Assembly: GCF_964204645.1 (NCBI RefSeq)
Contig: NC_134026.1
Span: 27,980,650 to 28,044,649, forward strand
Source: Tubulanus polymorphus
Lineage: Eukaryota > Nemertea > Palaeonemertea > Tubulaniformes > Tubulanidae
Length of the DNA stretch: 64,000 bases
Direction: 5' to 3'
The translations under genes were made by a program, and so were the position numbers. This document shows, piece by piece, positions 26,871 through 48,337 of the stretch. Position 1 is the stretch's first letter, and every line of letters starts with the position of its first letter. The notes beneath the pieces were generated by a model. It was given only the letters and a program-made list of their open reading frames with translations, ran no database searches and was not told the DNA's origin.

Positions 26871-29155
26871 ATGGATCAGTCTCCATTCTTGTTATTCGGA
26901 GGATCTGTTGCAGCACTTTTAGCCGGTCTCTATATCTTATGGGAGCCCTCAAGTCAGACAAATACTAAGAAAAAGAAGAGAGGTATATCTGAAATAGTCT
27001 GTACGGAACACGTTCAATGTAACGGTATGTTTTCATCTTCCATTACCGTATATGATGCTTTCAATTTTAGGGTGCTGTCCAGGACTTGTCAATCTAGGAA
27101 ATACTTGTTTCTTGAATGCTATACTACAAAGTCTAGCAAGCTGTCCAAATTTTATGCTGTGGCTTGTGAATTACACTGAAACACATCCGAGTACAAGCTG
27201 TCAAGAGTATTTAGCATGGACCCTTTTAAATGTGATGAAAAGTAAGTTGACTTTGGAACAGTCCAACATAATATTGTCTAGTAGAATACTCTAGTCTGAA
27301 TACCAGATGTAATACAGGTTCGGAATAACTGCTATATGGGTGAAACTAGACTAATAGTCCGTCTCTTAATTTAAACATACCCTGATTCAATGAATCTTAC
27401 ACTGTGGCTCCAAAATCAAAGATTTCATAGAGTATTAATGTATTAAATGTTTTAATGTATTAATGTATAACTAAATCTTTGATTTAGGACCCCAGCTACT
27501 GTGACAAACCCCTGTAATTTGTGGTATTCTCTTCTTAGTAAGTTTACATTATGTTAGATGATAATTAGAGATGTCCTTTCAGTATTGAATAATCAAGGTG
27601 AATTTGTTGATCCGTTTTCACCCCATGATGTGATTAATGCATTGAGGGCTCGTAGATGGGTGATCTCAGCTGATGAACAAGTGAGTCTCATCATTATCAG
27701 ATTGTTTATTATTCAGGTATTTATGCACACCTCTCCACACTCCCTTTATATTTTCTAGGATGCACACGAGCTTTTTCATGTATTAACTGAGACACTTGAT
27801 GAAGAAACAGCAAAATATGCATCTGTTTTATCAGTACTAGACTGTAGCGCATTGGAAGTAAGAAATCGTTCAATAATGTATTCTTTCTTGAATAATTGAA
27901 GGGAGAAAATCTACTTTCATTCATCGATTTCAGGAGATGCAGGTTCTGAATGATGCAGTTTCTCGCTACAAGGTTGGGTTGCCAAAACTTGAGAAAGCTG
28001 ATAATTTGATCACATTTAAAGGACTGCTCGCGAGTCAACTGCAATGTAAAACCTGTAATCACAGGGTTAGTTGTTCACTTACTTTTCTCTAGAATTTCCT
28101 GATCAGGAAATTTGTACTTGATTTGGTCCCACCTTGTGTTTTACAGACTGCTATGAAATATGATGCATTTGATAGTCTTTCATTGAGTATTCCTACTTAT
28201 TCTTGGGTAGGTAACTTACATTCTTATGCGTCTCTGAATCGTAATCATGATTGCTGTTTGAATGGATTGTTTTTTTTCATTTTAGGGAGTTTTATCCATA
28301 GAAAGCCTTTTAAGAACATTTTTTAAGCCAGAATGTGTTCAAAGTGTAGAATGTGAAAACTGTGCTAAACTATTGGGTGCCAGTAATACACCTAAGAGAT
28401 CTTTCATTAAAAAGTTGACCCTCGGAAAGGTAATACAATGTAATCGCAAATATCCCCTTATTGTATATTTCCTCTTTCAAATTTGGGTAAACCTTTTAAA
28501 CAAGATGTGTGTATTTCATTTTCATAGCTTCCTGATAATTTATGTATCCACATCCAAAGAACTGTGTGGCTTGATAATGGTATGCCAACAAAACGATGTG
28601 ATCACATTGGATTTGCTGAATCACTTTGTCTGGATGAATTTATCAATGCCGAACCACAACGAAGACAACATGAGAAGCAAAGTCGTTTGATTGGTGGAAA
28701 ACTTTACGGGTGCGTGTGATGATTGCGATTAAACAATCGTGTGCGTCTTCTACAAAGAATTGAAAGTTTGAAGTTTTGTGTCTTTTAATTTCAGTACTGA
28801 AGTAAATGAGGCAAATGCAGTTTTGCTCAACTCTAAATCACTGCTATCGATGAACACTATCCTTACACAGCCTCCATCTAAACTATTATCATCTATATCA
28901 ATTCGGAAACCTTCATCCGAGGATCTTATCGTGGAACAACATAAACGAAAATCCTGTTCATATAAACTAATGTCAGTTATCGTGCATCTCGGAGATGTTT
29001 TTTCTGGACATTTCGTTACGTATCGACGTGGACCCATACGTCAGGGACTTGTTAGTGATAAATGGTTCTGTACGTCAGACACCATAGTTAAATCTGTAGA
29101 TATAACAGATGTGTTACAGTCCGATGCTTACATGTTGTTTTACCAGCGTGTATGA
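26871..29155 (+). CDS. USP30: Ubiquitin carboxyl-terminal hydrolase 30 (mitochondrial outer membrane)
   Basis: Deubiquitinase that opposes Parkin/PINK1 mitophagy on the outer mitochondrial membrane. Nine coding exons: 26871-26982, 27071-27241, 27583-27680, 27759-27857, 27934-28065, 28147-28206, 28286-28429, 28528-28709, 28795-29155; 452 aa against 517 in human. A transmembrane helix near residues 5-22 is followed by KKKKRG, as in USP30. The Cys box GLVNLGNTCFLNAILQSL has the nucleophile at Cys50, and QDAHELFHVLTETL follows. Zinc-type CxxC pairs are CKTC and CENC. The His box is GDVFSGHFVTYRRGP. The late Ser of the unusual Cys-His-Ser triad is in WFCTSDTIVKS. It ends AYMLFYQRV like human AYLLFYERV. 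Poly(A) signal at 29249-29254. It follows the EHD-like GTPase by about 0.9 kb on the same strand. Confidence 0.95.
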
Positions 29156-30515
29156 TGTGTTTCTCTTACCATAGACAATGAATAATAGAAATAGAATCAT
29201 TATGTAAGCGATTATATATTCGTATTCAGATGTAAAATATTTACTTCAAATAAACAAAAATAAACATCAACTGTAATTACAGATTTGTTCAACAGTATCT
29301 TTCATAGAATATTTTTCATTGATAACTGATTAAAACTGTACAACATATACACATAATTGATTGTACATAACCATTGAAAATAATGTACATAAGGGATCAG
29401 TTCTGAGTTCTACATCAGAATATTTATCAAAATGTCCCTTCACACGGTAGATGATCGTTGAAAGTTAGAATTTCCATTTTCTTTCGCTTCATTTTTTGGT
29501 GATTAAAACATTTTATGGTATTCTATGGTTGCTTTTCTACTCGTCAGATCCTAAGCCTATTTTCAATTAAAGCAAATCACTGTAAATATTGCGTAGATCG
29601 GTGTATATATCATACAAGCTTATGGAGGCACTGATGAACACTTATCATTGAAGATGATTTTTCACTGGGATAATTTTTTTCACCGGGATATCTTAAGAAT
29701 TTCACAATAATCCGCTCTTCTGTTAAACATCATGCATATTTATAGGAGTGAACATGAATGGAATGATTATTAGATAAGATTTTTATTCCCTCGGATTGAT
29801 ATCGATAAGTTACTTAGAAAGTTTTTTTAAACATGAGCGATAGATAGTCTATATCTCAAATTTTGTTCATGCCACGAGTACGTTTGAACTAAGAGTGAAA
29901 AGCAGGGGACATAACATGCTTCATTCAATCAAATCACATCAAATATATCATAGAATGATACTTCATGAATAGGAAGAGTGAATCATAAAACCAATCTAGT
30001 ATAGTTGCATAGATCACTTAGATTTGCCAAAAAGCCACTTAAGATGAATTTCAAGTATTAATTTAAATGCTTACTTACATTCATCAATATTGTCATGGCA
30101 ATTACATGCATCGCTATTTGGGTGAGTGTCACCTGTAAGTATGATAGAATATGTAATTCTGCTGATAGATATGTCATATTTTCTAGCACATTTTTCAAGC
30201 TTATGTCGTAATATCTTGTGGACAAATAAATTTCTATCTTAATTAAAACTCTCGTCTTATTGTATTTCATCATCGTCTGAAACATCATCTTATTGCACAA
30301 AACCTGTAAAAACCATTCTTAGAAAATTCGATGTATATTGTTTATTATTTACAGTTATGGCAGCTTAAGTATAAAAGATATTTTTTGGCAGCTTTCTTTT
30401 GTTATTCTATCTAAGATATACAAAATATACAAACATCTTATAAATCTAATAATATGTGGTAGCAAATATGCACACCATGACTAGCACCAAAGATCTATAC
30501 AGTCAATTATTACTA
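29156..30515. other. Convergent spacer, USP30 / BAIAP3-like gene
   Basis: USP30 3' UTR, with AATAAA at 29249-29254, then AT-rich spacer, then the BAIAP3 3' UTR with reverse AATAAA at 30341-30346. No gene recognised. Confidence 0.5.
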
Positions 30516-38971
<8,456 letters not shown>

Positions 38972-41533
38972 CTTAACATGCTTTTTATCGAAGTGATCCT
39001 TGATCGTTGAAATAAGTCACGACGCGGAATCAAGTGACAATGCGCATGCATAAGAAAAATCACTTTCAACTGATAAACTTCAAAGTTAATAGGACGAATA
39101 TTTGATTTTAATAACGTGTCTCTCCACATACTAGAAACATGATGTGACCTGCGCTATCTTAAACGTAGTACTGAAAGCTATGGGAAATATGCCGCCTTTT
39201 AATATCTTGTCTTCGTTGGCGATTGTTTAGACGGTAGTCACAATAACCTCGTGCTGGTATGTACTGCGCGTCTTGGGGATTTCAGAGCTATGATGTGATT
39301 TCTATATCCGGAAACATAATTATTTAAGAAAGATTTGTTTTTTTGGAGAAATAAACAGTACAGTACACAAAATTTGTATTTGGAAACAACTTTACGTACG
39401 AAAGAATGAGTTTGAACGTCACACTATATATTAGAATGTAGTTTTTTCCAGATACAACGCGAAGAACTAATCCCTAGAAAATTTTGGTCAACTCCAAAAT
39501 TTGAAAATATGAACTCCCTTTTCTGTACAAAAAATCAAAGAATTCTGATAAATCTTTCTAGATTTATTCGAATATGCTCAAATTAAATTGTAAACATGTA
39601 TAATAGAGATGTGAACCCCCCCCCCCCCAAGCTGTTATACCGTCATTTTGTATTCTTTGTATTCATGTATTATCAATGTATATTTTTGTTCAATGCGAAT
39701 TGTCAAATTTGTGAACAATAAAAATTGGATCTGAATCTGAATCTGAAATCTGGAACAGTGTATAATTTCATGGACTAATTTCACAATTATTTTTGAAAAA
39801 GATTTCTAAAATCAATTTTTCATTTTATCATTTAGCCACGTACCCAAATATCTGAAAGAAAAAACTTACCCTTTACAAAAAAGAAAGTAAGTCCTTACAC
39901 CGTAACGTTCATGTACAAAATGTTTTAGATTATTCCGTAATCAGTTTTTACATACGGGTCGCACGTATTGCAAAGTCTGCTTGTAAATGAGGACAGTTTC
40001 ATGATATGTACTTTATGATAATAATTACTATAATGAGTTTCATATCCTGTCCGTGTGTAATTATAGTGAGTTTGCGAGTTCAAGCGAACACGCTTCTCTT
40101 CAGTGAACAGATGAATAGATCAGCAACAAAAAAACAGAATACATAAATGTAATGTAATGTGTGTGTGTGGAGTATTTGATTTATATATTCTGGATAGTAT
40201 ATATACCACATTTTCCTACTTATTAACCTTGGTAAAAATTATTTGTATATATTGAAAGCCTGTTCAGGGTACAAGCTCTTCCACACCTGTGGCGGGCTCA
40301 AATGTGTCTCCAAATAGATAGGAAGAAAAGAATCTACTGGTCAATACACGAAAATTGTGATAATGTCCATTCATCCTTGGAGAAATCCTCTAAGATTCAT
40401 CTGACTACGTCACGGTGGAAATTACTTGTTTTTCGCTTGAGCCATCATGTACCAGTAGCTCTACACCCTTGTTGACAGACCCGTGAAGTTAATAGAACTG
40501 TAAAATGAGTAAAGCCATGTGAATTGTTTAAGTTTACCTCAGTATCCATATTTTAAGTCCGCAGCCCTGTCTATATCAATGTACGTGATATTTACTAAAT
40601 ACCGGTACGGTATCTAAAGTTATGAGATGCCGAACAACACTTTCGCTCTTTTATATGGTAATGAATATTTGGCCTATTTTCTGAGCTATTAAGTCATCAA
40701 GTATATGGTTATGGTTCTTGTGTCAATAACAGTGAGCCAATAATTTATTTTTAACTTAAAAGGGAATTCCAGAGAGGTTATTAAAATAATATCCGGTACC
40801 GGTACTTAATTGATTCTGAAGTGATACGTACACTGTCGTGGCATGAAGAACCAAAATAGAATATCGCCTATTTTAGTCTAACTGTTACGGTCGTTTCTTC
40901 ACGTTAAAAAACTATGTCGAAAGGTCATTTTCCAAAGCTGTGTTTTAATACAAATATTGGCACTTTTTAAATCTATTTCATCTATTTGGTTTGGATAATT
41001 AAGTAGTTTTGTAACACCGTACCAAACATTTATATGTATGTATTATATATATACACGTGCAATTTTTTTTTCTCTGGAATGTATTTTGTAACCAATTAAA
41101 GTTAATATTTTCTCTTCTTTAAGCTGAAGTTGCAAGCTTATTAAATTGCGGATGAAATATGGGATTCGAAACTATATCAGCTTCGAACAGAACCGAACTG
41201 GCCTGACTTGAATCTAGTTAGTGGTCTCCGGATCCCTGGATGGGAGAGTCGCAGAGGTAATAAATAAATAATTGTAGTAAATGAATAAATAGTTTTCAGT
41301 TTCAAAGAGTCAAAAATTGTTTGGTATATGTGCTGAGCGTTAATTTTATAAGGTATGTATGATTAATGTATGATCAATATAATGGGTGATAAAGACCCTA
41401 CTTTAATAAAGTGTCAAAAGAAGAGAGGCGACCTCCAATTAAATTCAAGACAAATTTATTTTATTAACGAAGGGGTATGTTTTTACTATCATTTATTTCA
41501 GCAATACTGATAATACAAGTTATTAAGCAGACA
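38972..41533. other. Divergent intergenic region, BAIAP3 / SLC44A1
   Basis: 2.6 kb between two divergent start codons. It contains a C13 run and a retroelement-like tail (39616-39746). The remainder is AT-rich with no recognisable gene. A GATTCGAA-type partial B box occurs near 41162 without tRNA structure. Confidence 0.45.
39616..39746 (+). mobile_element. Non-LTR/SINE-like 3' tail
   Basis: A run of 13 C is followed by about 100 bases ending in AACAATAAAAATTGGATCTG and tandem ATCTGA copies. A poly(A)-signal-like word followed by a short simple-repeat tail is typical of CR1/L2-type LINE or SINE 3' ends. The 5' end and target duplication were not found. Confidence 0.4.
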
Positions 41534-44500
41534 TGTGTGGCTGTTGTGGAGATAGAAAGGTATAATTTTCCTTTCTGATGGCCCTCAAAAGCTATTCCTA
41601 CTCTTAAGACTAAGAAAGACTGTTATTATTAATATTAAAATAAATAAGTTAGTTAAGATCAGATTAGATTTCATATTATTTGGTTTTTGAATAGGAGGAT
41701 GAAGTTGACACGAAGGTTGAAGCTCCGAATCCGCTTAAAAAGCGCAGCTGTACAGATATAATCTTTCTCATCATTTTCTTAGCATTCGTTGGTGGGATGG
41801 TAAGTTATAACTTAACAACTACTGTCATATATAGTTCACTATTCGATAACTACAAAGTATATTTTCTTCTTGCTTGATAGATTTATGTAGCGTGCTACGG
41901 GTTGATCAACGGTAATTTGTATCGTCTATTGAACGGTTATGACAGTTATGGCGATATTTGTAATTACAACAACACCAAGAATAACATGGTAAACATGGAC
42001 TTGAGCGGCAAAGACACGACTGGTTTGAAGTAAGCGTATCTCTTAACTTAATAACAAAAAAGCATGTTGATTGTAAGTTGATTAATGATTATGATATATT
42101 TATAGTTACGTGTTCTTCATGAATACTTTGTATCCGAGATCGGCGCTGACAATTTGTGTTAAGAAATGTCCGGATCGCTACATGAACCAACCGTACGAAT
42201 ATTATGAGTTCGCAAAGAGAACCGGATCGCATCTTTGCACGTACAACTGGCCTTTAGATAAATATAACACGTCGACTGGTCACATGTCTCAGGATGGACC
42301 GTGTCCCACTGAAGCGTATGAAAGGTAGGTTTAGTACCAGACTCAAAAAACCTGAACTAGCGATTAAATAAATAAATGAATGTTGATTGTTTATTATTTA
42401 GCGTACCTATACTGAATCGATGCATTCCTGCATTCTGGAAACGAACGAACATGACTGCTGACATCAAGAAATCCGTTATATCCTACCTGAATTCGATAGA
42501 CACGTTTCAAAAAGTGATGTTTGACTTGTATCAGGTTTGGAGAGAGATTCTTGGGCTTTGCTTTTTAGCTCTGGGTATGTCGACTAAATTGGCCAGTACT
42601 CTCTTTGTATTCCCAGTTGCTTATCATCTTGTTAGTATCTTATTTTCATTCTAATTATATTTTTAAGCATTCTCTGTTATTATGGTGTTCATCATACGTT
42701 TCTTGGCTCAGATTATTGTATGGGTGATCATAGCGCTCTCAGTTATTGGAAGTATTGGTAAATGAAATTCATATCATTATACTGCAGTGTTCTATTTCAA
42801 ACAAATTCGTGTAGAGCATAAAATTCACTGATGTTTAATTTTTCAGCTGGAACTGCTGTTTTGTGGGTTATGTTTGCTCATTATAAGAATAAGTTAGATG
42901 AAGACACGCACATGCAGATTCCGTTGTTAGATGTACAAATAAGCAATGAAAAAGCATTCCTTACATTCGCTATCATAGCCACGATATTGACAGTAAGTTG
43001 GCCAAATTCATGAAAACATTTATGTTTATAACGCGTCTTCTTATACATTTTCAATGTTATTTCTAGGTTATACTGTTGTTAATTCTGCTGGTAATGAGAA
43101 AGCGCGTCGCGCTCACTGTTGCATTGTTCAAAGAGGCTGGAAAATGTGTTGCAGCTATGCCATTCCTACTGATCCAACCACTCTGGACATTTTTGATGCT
43201 TATTTTGTTCTTTGTGTTCTGGTTCTTTGTGTTGGCCTGTCTTTCTACTGCTGGTAAGGTTGAGGTACTTATAAATGTGAATGCTTGCGCAGGGACTGTT
43301 TTTACTAAGTTTGAATTTAAAATCTATTTTTCAGATATTCCAGTAGTAAATAACTCAACTGGCTATATAAATTTTGAAGACGCAGGTCAAGTGCGTTTTC
43401 TCTGGATCTATCACCTTATCGCCTTGATATGGGTGTCTGAATTCATTCTAGCTTGTCAAGAGTTGGTTATCGCGGGTGCAGTAGCGACGTGGTATTTTGA
43501 AAGGTAATTTAATACGATTTTGACCTGATAGAAACCGAGAATTTAAACTGAATACTTTAGAGATGATGATGATGATGATGATTTGATTACAATGACATAA
43601 TGCATGTGTACTGGTATTTTGTTTTCAGAGAAAAAGAGAAAGTGTCATGTCCAATTGGAAAATCAGTTTGTCGAACAATCAGCCATCACCTTGGTTCTGC
43701 TGCATTTGGCGCTTTCATCATAACTCTAGTGAAGTTCCCGAGGATGGTTCTCATGTACTTTGAGAAGAAGTAAGTTTCTGGATGACATTCTTGATGTGAT
43801 CGTAAATGAGTGCAAACTTTTAATAAAACGAAATGTATTCAAGGATGAAGGCTACTGAAAATGAATGCACCAAGTTTTGCTTGAAATGTTGTATTTGTTG
43901 CCTGTGGTGCTTGGAGAAATGTTTGAAGTATCTTAATCGAAATGCTTACATCGTTATAGGTAAGTTTTATGCAATCTCTATAAGCAAGTCAAATGCCATA
44001 TGAATGTTTGGAGATGAAATGAAAATTGAAAAATAATGTTTTTTCATTTCAGCCATTGAAGGATCAAACTTCTGCTCATCTGCTAAGAAGGTACTTAATC
44101 CAGTTGCATCTTTTGATTTTAGAATTAATCAAATAGCTTCAGTCTGAATAAGGAAATTAATTGTTTATGTTGTTGTTTTTAGGCGTTTATTACACTGCTA
44201 TCTAATGTCCTCAGAGTTGCGGCCATTAACAGTGTTGGAGATTTCATGCTATTACTTGGTAAACTGGGAGTCATGGCTGCTACTGCGGCTGTCGGTGTCG
44301 TCATATTCAGTGTAAGAGAAAGTTTCTGCTGTCTATTTCTAATGATTGATATTTTGCTTTAATTGATTTATATTCTCATTATAGACTCGTAGTGATCTGA
44401 ACTACTATGGAGTGCCAGTTATAATTCTATGCATGTTTGCATTCTTCGTAGCGCATTGTTTCCTTTCTATTTATGAGGTGAGTCACTATTATTGATTGCA

Positions 44501-45865
44501 TATAAAATATTGAAATTTGTTTAAATTGAATATTTAGATTTGAATTATTTCCGTATCTAAATTTCAGATGGTGGTTGATACTTTGCTTCTGTGTTTCTGC
44601 GAAGATTGCAGAATTAATGATGGTTCCCCTGGACGTGAATATTTCATGAGCTCTACTCTTATGGTAAATATCTTTCGTTCATCCAGTCCGGTATCTTTTT
44701 AAGTTTAAGACACCTAGTACTTCCAAAAAAAGGGATTTGTTTTCTGGCAACTGTTTGGAATAACTAAATTTTGATTTGTATTTAGAAATTTGTTAAAGAC
44801 AATTATCCCTCACTCTAATAGATTCATAGGTAATGTAGGTATTGAAGTAGCATGGCATTAATCACAAACTGATAGTCTATTCACACAAAACCTGTAAATG
44901 CATCCCGATGTTAGTTACTGTATTGATTCATGATCGTATATACTCATGTACGATTACGCAATAAATGATTATATCAAACGGCTTCAGGAATCCTTTTTGA
45001 GATGATTTTCGGTGCATTTGTGAAGTTTATACCCCTAATTAGTTCGTTCTGTGGATCCATGAAAAAACCCTGAAAAATCATAATATGAAGCATGAAACAT
45101 AAATAAATTATTACAAATACTGGAACCTACGAGTCAAATTGAAAGTAAGGCACAGTTGCACCCAGGTACATTGATTGTACCGGGGTTTGACTAATGGGTT
45201 CTTATGCAATTATAAAATGGCATGATATAAGTCACACATAATAACTTTGCATGTAAATTACATGCCCTAAACAGCTTGCTGGCATGATGCTTCAAATTTA
45301 AGTCAAAATTTAATGAAAGTATGATCTGGGTTTTCCTTTTTGTACAAAAATGATCATATAAAAATATTGTTGTTCTTGGGTCTTTGCTTTAATTGATACT
45401 CTTACTTCATATGAGACAGGGTGGCCACTGACCTATAAAACTCAGGGAATCAGAAAAATCTAGAAAAAAAACAGGGAAAACTAAGGGAATTGGACAAATT
45501 TTGCAAAAAAACATGGAAAACTCGGGCAATATGTATGATATGCTTTTGACCACGTGTTATTTATCAATACGTGATTCATGAAAAATGATTAGATTATTAC
45601 ATTTAAAACCAAGAAATTTCTCGGATTCACTCAAGGAATTGTGTTATAACATGGCAAAATCATGGAAAACTCTGAAAAATTTGTAAATCAGCTGAAAGTG
45701 GCCACCATAAAGATTATTATTATTATTATTATTATTATCATGTAATATTTCCTGCAGGCCTTTGTGAAGACCACCAGTTCCCAAATTGAAGACATCAAAA
45801 AAGGTGGCGATGGCAAAAATGTTGAGATTGTTAAGGACGAAGAAGAGAATCTCAATGCAATCTAA
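41534..45865 (+). CDS. SLC44A1: Choline transporter-like protein 1 (SLC44 family)
   Basis: Multi-pass choline/ethanolamine transporter of plasma and mitochondrial membranes. Sixteen coding exons: 41534-41560, 41695-41799, 41881-42029, 42106-42324, 42402-42574, 42668-42757, 42847-42992, 43067-43253, 43335-43503, 43629-43769, 43844-43959, 44053-44090, 44183-44311, 44385-44477, 44568-44663, 45758-45865; 661 aa, near human CTL1 (657). The first exon encodes MCGCCGDRK, a short Cys-rich N-terminus as in CTL1. A first membrane helix and a large Cys-rich N-glycosylatable extracellular loop follow (residues about 60-190), then about nine more helices. Conserved blocks include [20 protein letters not shown]-like [27 protein letters not shown] and [16 protein letters not shown]. 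The C-terminus is cytosolic and charged. The last intron (1.1 kb) carries a MITE. Poly(A) signal at 45996-46001. Confidence 0.95.
43562..43582. repeat. (GAT)n microsatellite
   Basis: About seven GAT units in the SLC44A1 intron between exons 43335-43503 and 43629-43769. Confidence 0.85.
45417..45708. mobile_element. hAT-like MITE with GGTGGCCACT inverted ends
   Basis: The left end is CAGGGTGGCCACTGACC. The right end, read in reverse, is ATGGTGGCCACTTTCAG, so GGTGGCCACT is a shared terminal inverted repeat about 290 bases apart. The interior is rich in CAGGGAAAA/CATGGAAAA words. The CAGGG start matches hAT superfamily ends. No coding capacity. It lies in the last SLC44A1 intron. Confidence 0.65.
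45714..45738. repeat. (ATT)n microsatellite
   Basis: About eight ATT units directly beside the right end of the MITE and just upstream of the last SLC44A1 acceptor. Confidence 0.85.
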
Positions 45866-47179
45866 TTGAAGCAGATAATAGAGAAACACAGTGTGTAATC
45901 CATTCAATACAGCTGATATCTCTTGTGTACTGTATGACTTAATCTAGTCATGTTGCAAATTCAATCTGAAGTCAAGTGCAGGATAAATCAATGCCAATAA
46001 ACCTGATAAAGCATTTGTCAACTATTGTGCTTCTAAAATTCATGAGCAAAAAAGTTTAATGATAAAGGTGATACATTTTCTGGCAATTCAATGGTCACAG
46101 ATTTTCTCGGCATGGCACCTCTATTCACTTAGATAAATATAAAATGTATATATCTGCTGTAAGCATGAAAATAGTATCGCAATGAAGTAATATATTCATG
46201 ACTTATTGATCATGAACTGTTAATTCTGTCATATTCTACGAATATTCTGTATAATTTGCATATTGAAATAACTATTTTTGAGATTCGTATAGGTGGAGAT
46301 TATTTTATTAGTTACGAGATGTAATAAATCGTTAATGCAACTTAGAAATTATTTGTCCAGCATTGTACTAATTTATTTCCGATTTTATTTTCAAATCAAA
46401 GTACATGTATAATGTATATTAATCGATGGGTATCACAGTATAAGGCGTGATTAATTTTTCCCAATTGAAAGAATAACAGTGTTATAATAGTATACTCTGA
46501 TATACATCTGAAATGTTCACCTATCGCATTATTTTATGTGGCTTGCTTATTTTCTTCTTTGTAGTTATAATTTGTCTATTAGGTATTACGACAAGTACCT
46601 ATAATGTACTATGCGTATATGATATTTTTAGTCCATTGTAATGAGGTTATTTTTGGAATTTAGATGATTTACAGATATTGTTTTGATAAAAATATCCATT
46701 TAATGTTTTTCAATGATGAAATGTCCAATAATTATTAATGTACTTTGAGTACTCAGTATTTTTGGTGTTAGTAATCGTAAGTTCATGATACGAGTTAAGA
46801 CTTTATGCAAAAATATGAATGTCAACGATCTTTAAAGGAATTCTTGCCGTTATATATACATCAAAATTTTATGATCCAAAATGTGTGCCACTTTTCTACG
46901 CAATTTCTATATACCAATAATAAGTCTTTATGTATTATTTACTAATAGTTGTTATGCTTAATGTAATGAAAGATATTGGAAGGTTTCCATATCCTAGGAT
47001 AAGATATAAGGACCAGTTTAAGCTGCTGTAATCGGAGTGAATTTGAGTTAACCCCGGTACACTACCACCGCCATGACAGCTTCTAACATGAACATGAAAT
47101 CCAAATCCAACTGACAACCAACAGAATTTGTCTTTATATTTTACACGTCATAATTTATTTGCACAGAATAATGTGTGTA
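45866..47179. other. Convergent spacer, SLC44A1 / DOHH
   Basis: SLC44A1 3' UTR, with AATAAA at 45996-46001, followed by AT-rich spacer and a short DOHH 3' UTR with reverse AATAAA at 47154-47159. No other gene supported. Confidence 0.5.
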
Positions 47180-48337
47180 TCAGGTGTTAAACTGTTGTTT
47201 ATTGAGACCATCTGCGTATTGGAATTCATCGCTTTTGTTATAATCGCACATATCCAGAGCTACTTCGCAGCTTTCTTTAACAACTATTTCACGATCTTTC
47301 AAATAATTCTGTAGCAGCTGCATACATTCATCAGTTGCGATTGCACCGAGTGCTTCAGCGCATTCATGTCTCACCATGGGAACCTCATTCTCATCCTGTA
47401 GATTCACCTTCAGCTGTTCTACCGGAGACTTGTTCGCCATTTGCCCTAAAACGTATGCGATCTCATGTCGAAATAAGGCACTTTTACATTTGAGACCTGA
47501 AAAACAAAGTATAAGAAATGGATGAAATAGTTTTGAGATTGATGATTTGATAAGAGATGAGTATGAAGAAGTATTTACCCTCAGCTAGCGATAAAGCTGA
47601 TTCATCATCTCCACGGTTTCTCAGGGAAAACATTGCTCTATAACGCTTGAATAATGGAAGTGTCTCATCTAAAAGTGTTGCCTTAAGTTCATTAACACTG
47701 CTTTCCTCGCATGGTGGGGCGGGATCTACTGAACAGTAGGGATTTTCTGACAATATTTCCTGCTTGGACTTTTCACTATGCAGCCACTGGATACGCTCAA
47801 CAGCCAACTGACAAGTTTCAGCCACCTGAAATACAAAATTTATTCTCCATTTACTGGATTGAATAATTCAGTGTGTAAATTTGTCTTGAGTGAAGAACTT
47901 ACAGCAACCGATGAATCTTTAGAATATTCCTTCAATAGATCAATGACTTCAGTAGATCCTATTGCTCCGAGTGCCTCACCTAAAATATTAAGAAAAAAGT
48001 GAAATAACTGAAAATAATTGAAAAGTAGTGATGAAGAAAGAATAATCAAATTACCAGCTTCGTGACGGACCATTTCATCTTGACAGGTATCTTTCAACAC
48101 CGACGACAAAATTGGTATTGCAGAAGTGTCTTTTAATTGACCTAAGCAATAGGCACATTCGTGTTTCAGAAGCGCGGACGGATCTGAAAAGCATTCGGAA
48201 ATCCCAGCGATAGCTTTTTCCGATCCCAAATTTTTCAAAGTAAAAAGAGCTCTAAATCGTTCCTTCATCGGCCTCTGTTGGTCAATCAATACATTCTTCA
48301 CGCGAACAATAACATCATCCTCTACAGTAATCGGCAT
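47180..48337 (-). CDS. DOHH: Deoxyhypusine hydroxylase
   Basis: Di-iron HEAT-repeat enzyme completing hypusine on eIF5A, which helps ribosomes through difficult peptide bonds. Four coding exons: 48055-48337, 47903-47979, 47579-47825, 47180-47496; 307 aa against 302 in human. All four His-Glu iron ligand pairs are visible: H59/E60 in [12 protein letters not shown]92/E93 in VRHEAGEALGA, H213/E214 in [12 protein letters not shown]246/E247 in [15 protein letters not shown] repeats come in two halves separated by a linker near residues 145-165 ([11 protein letters not shown]). The start MPITVEDD fits the family length. Divergently paired with CTU1, 641 bases away. Confidence 0.97.

Noticed and set aside
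39616-39628. C13 run as a G-quadruplex or regulatory element
   Set aside because: It abuts a retroelement-like tail and is more simply a homopolymer tract of that repeat.
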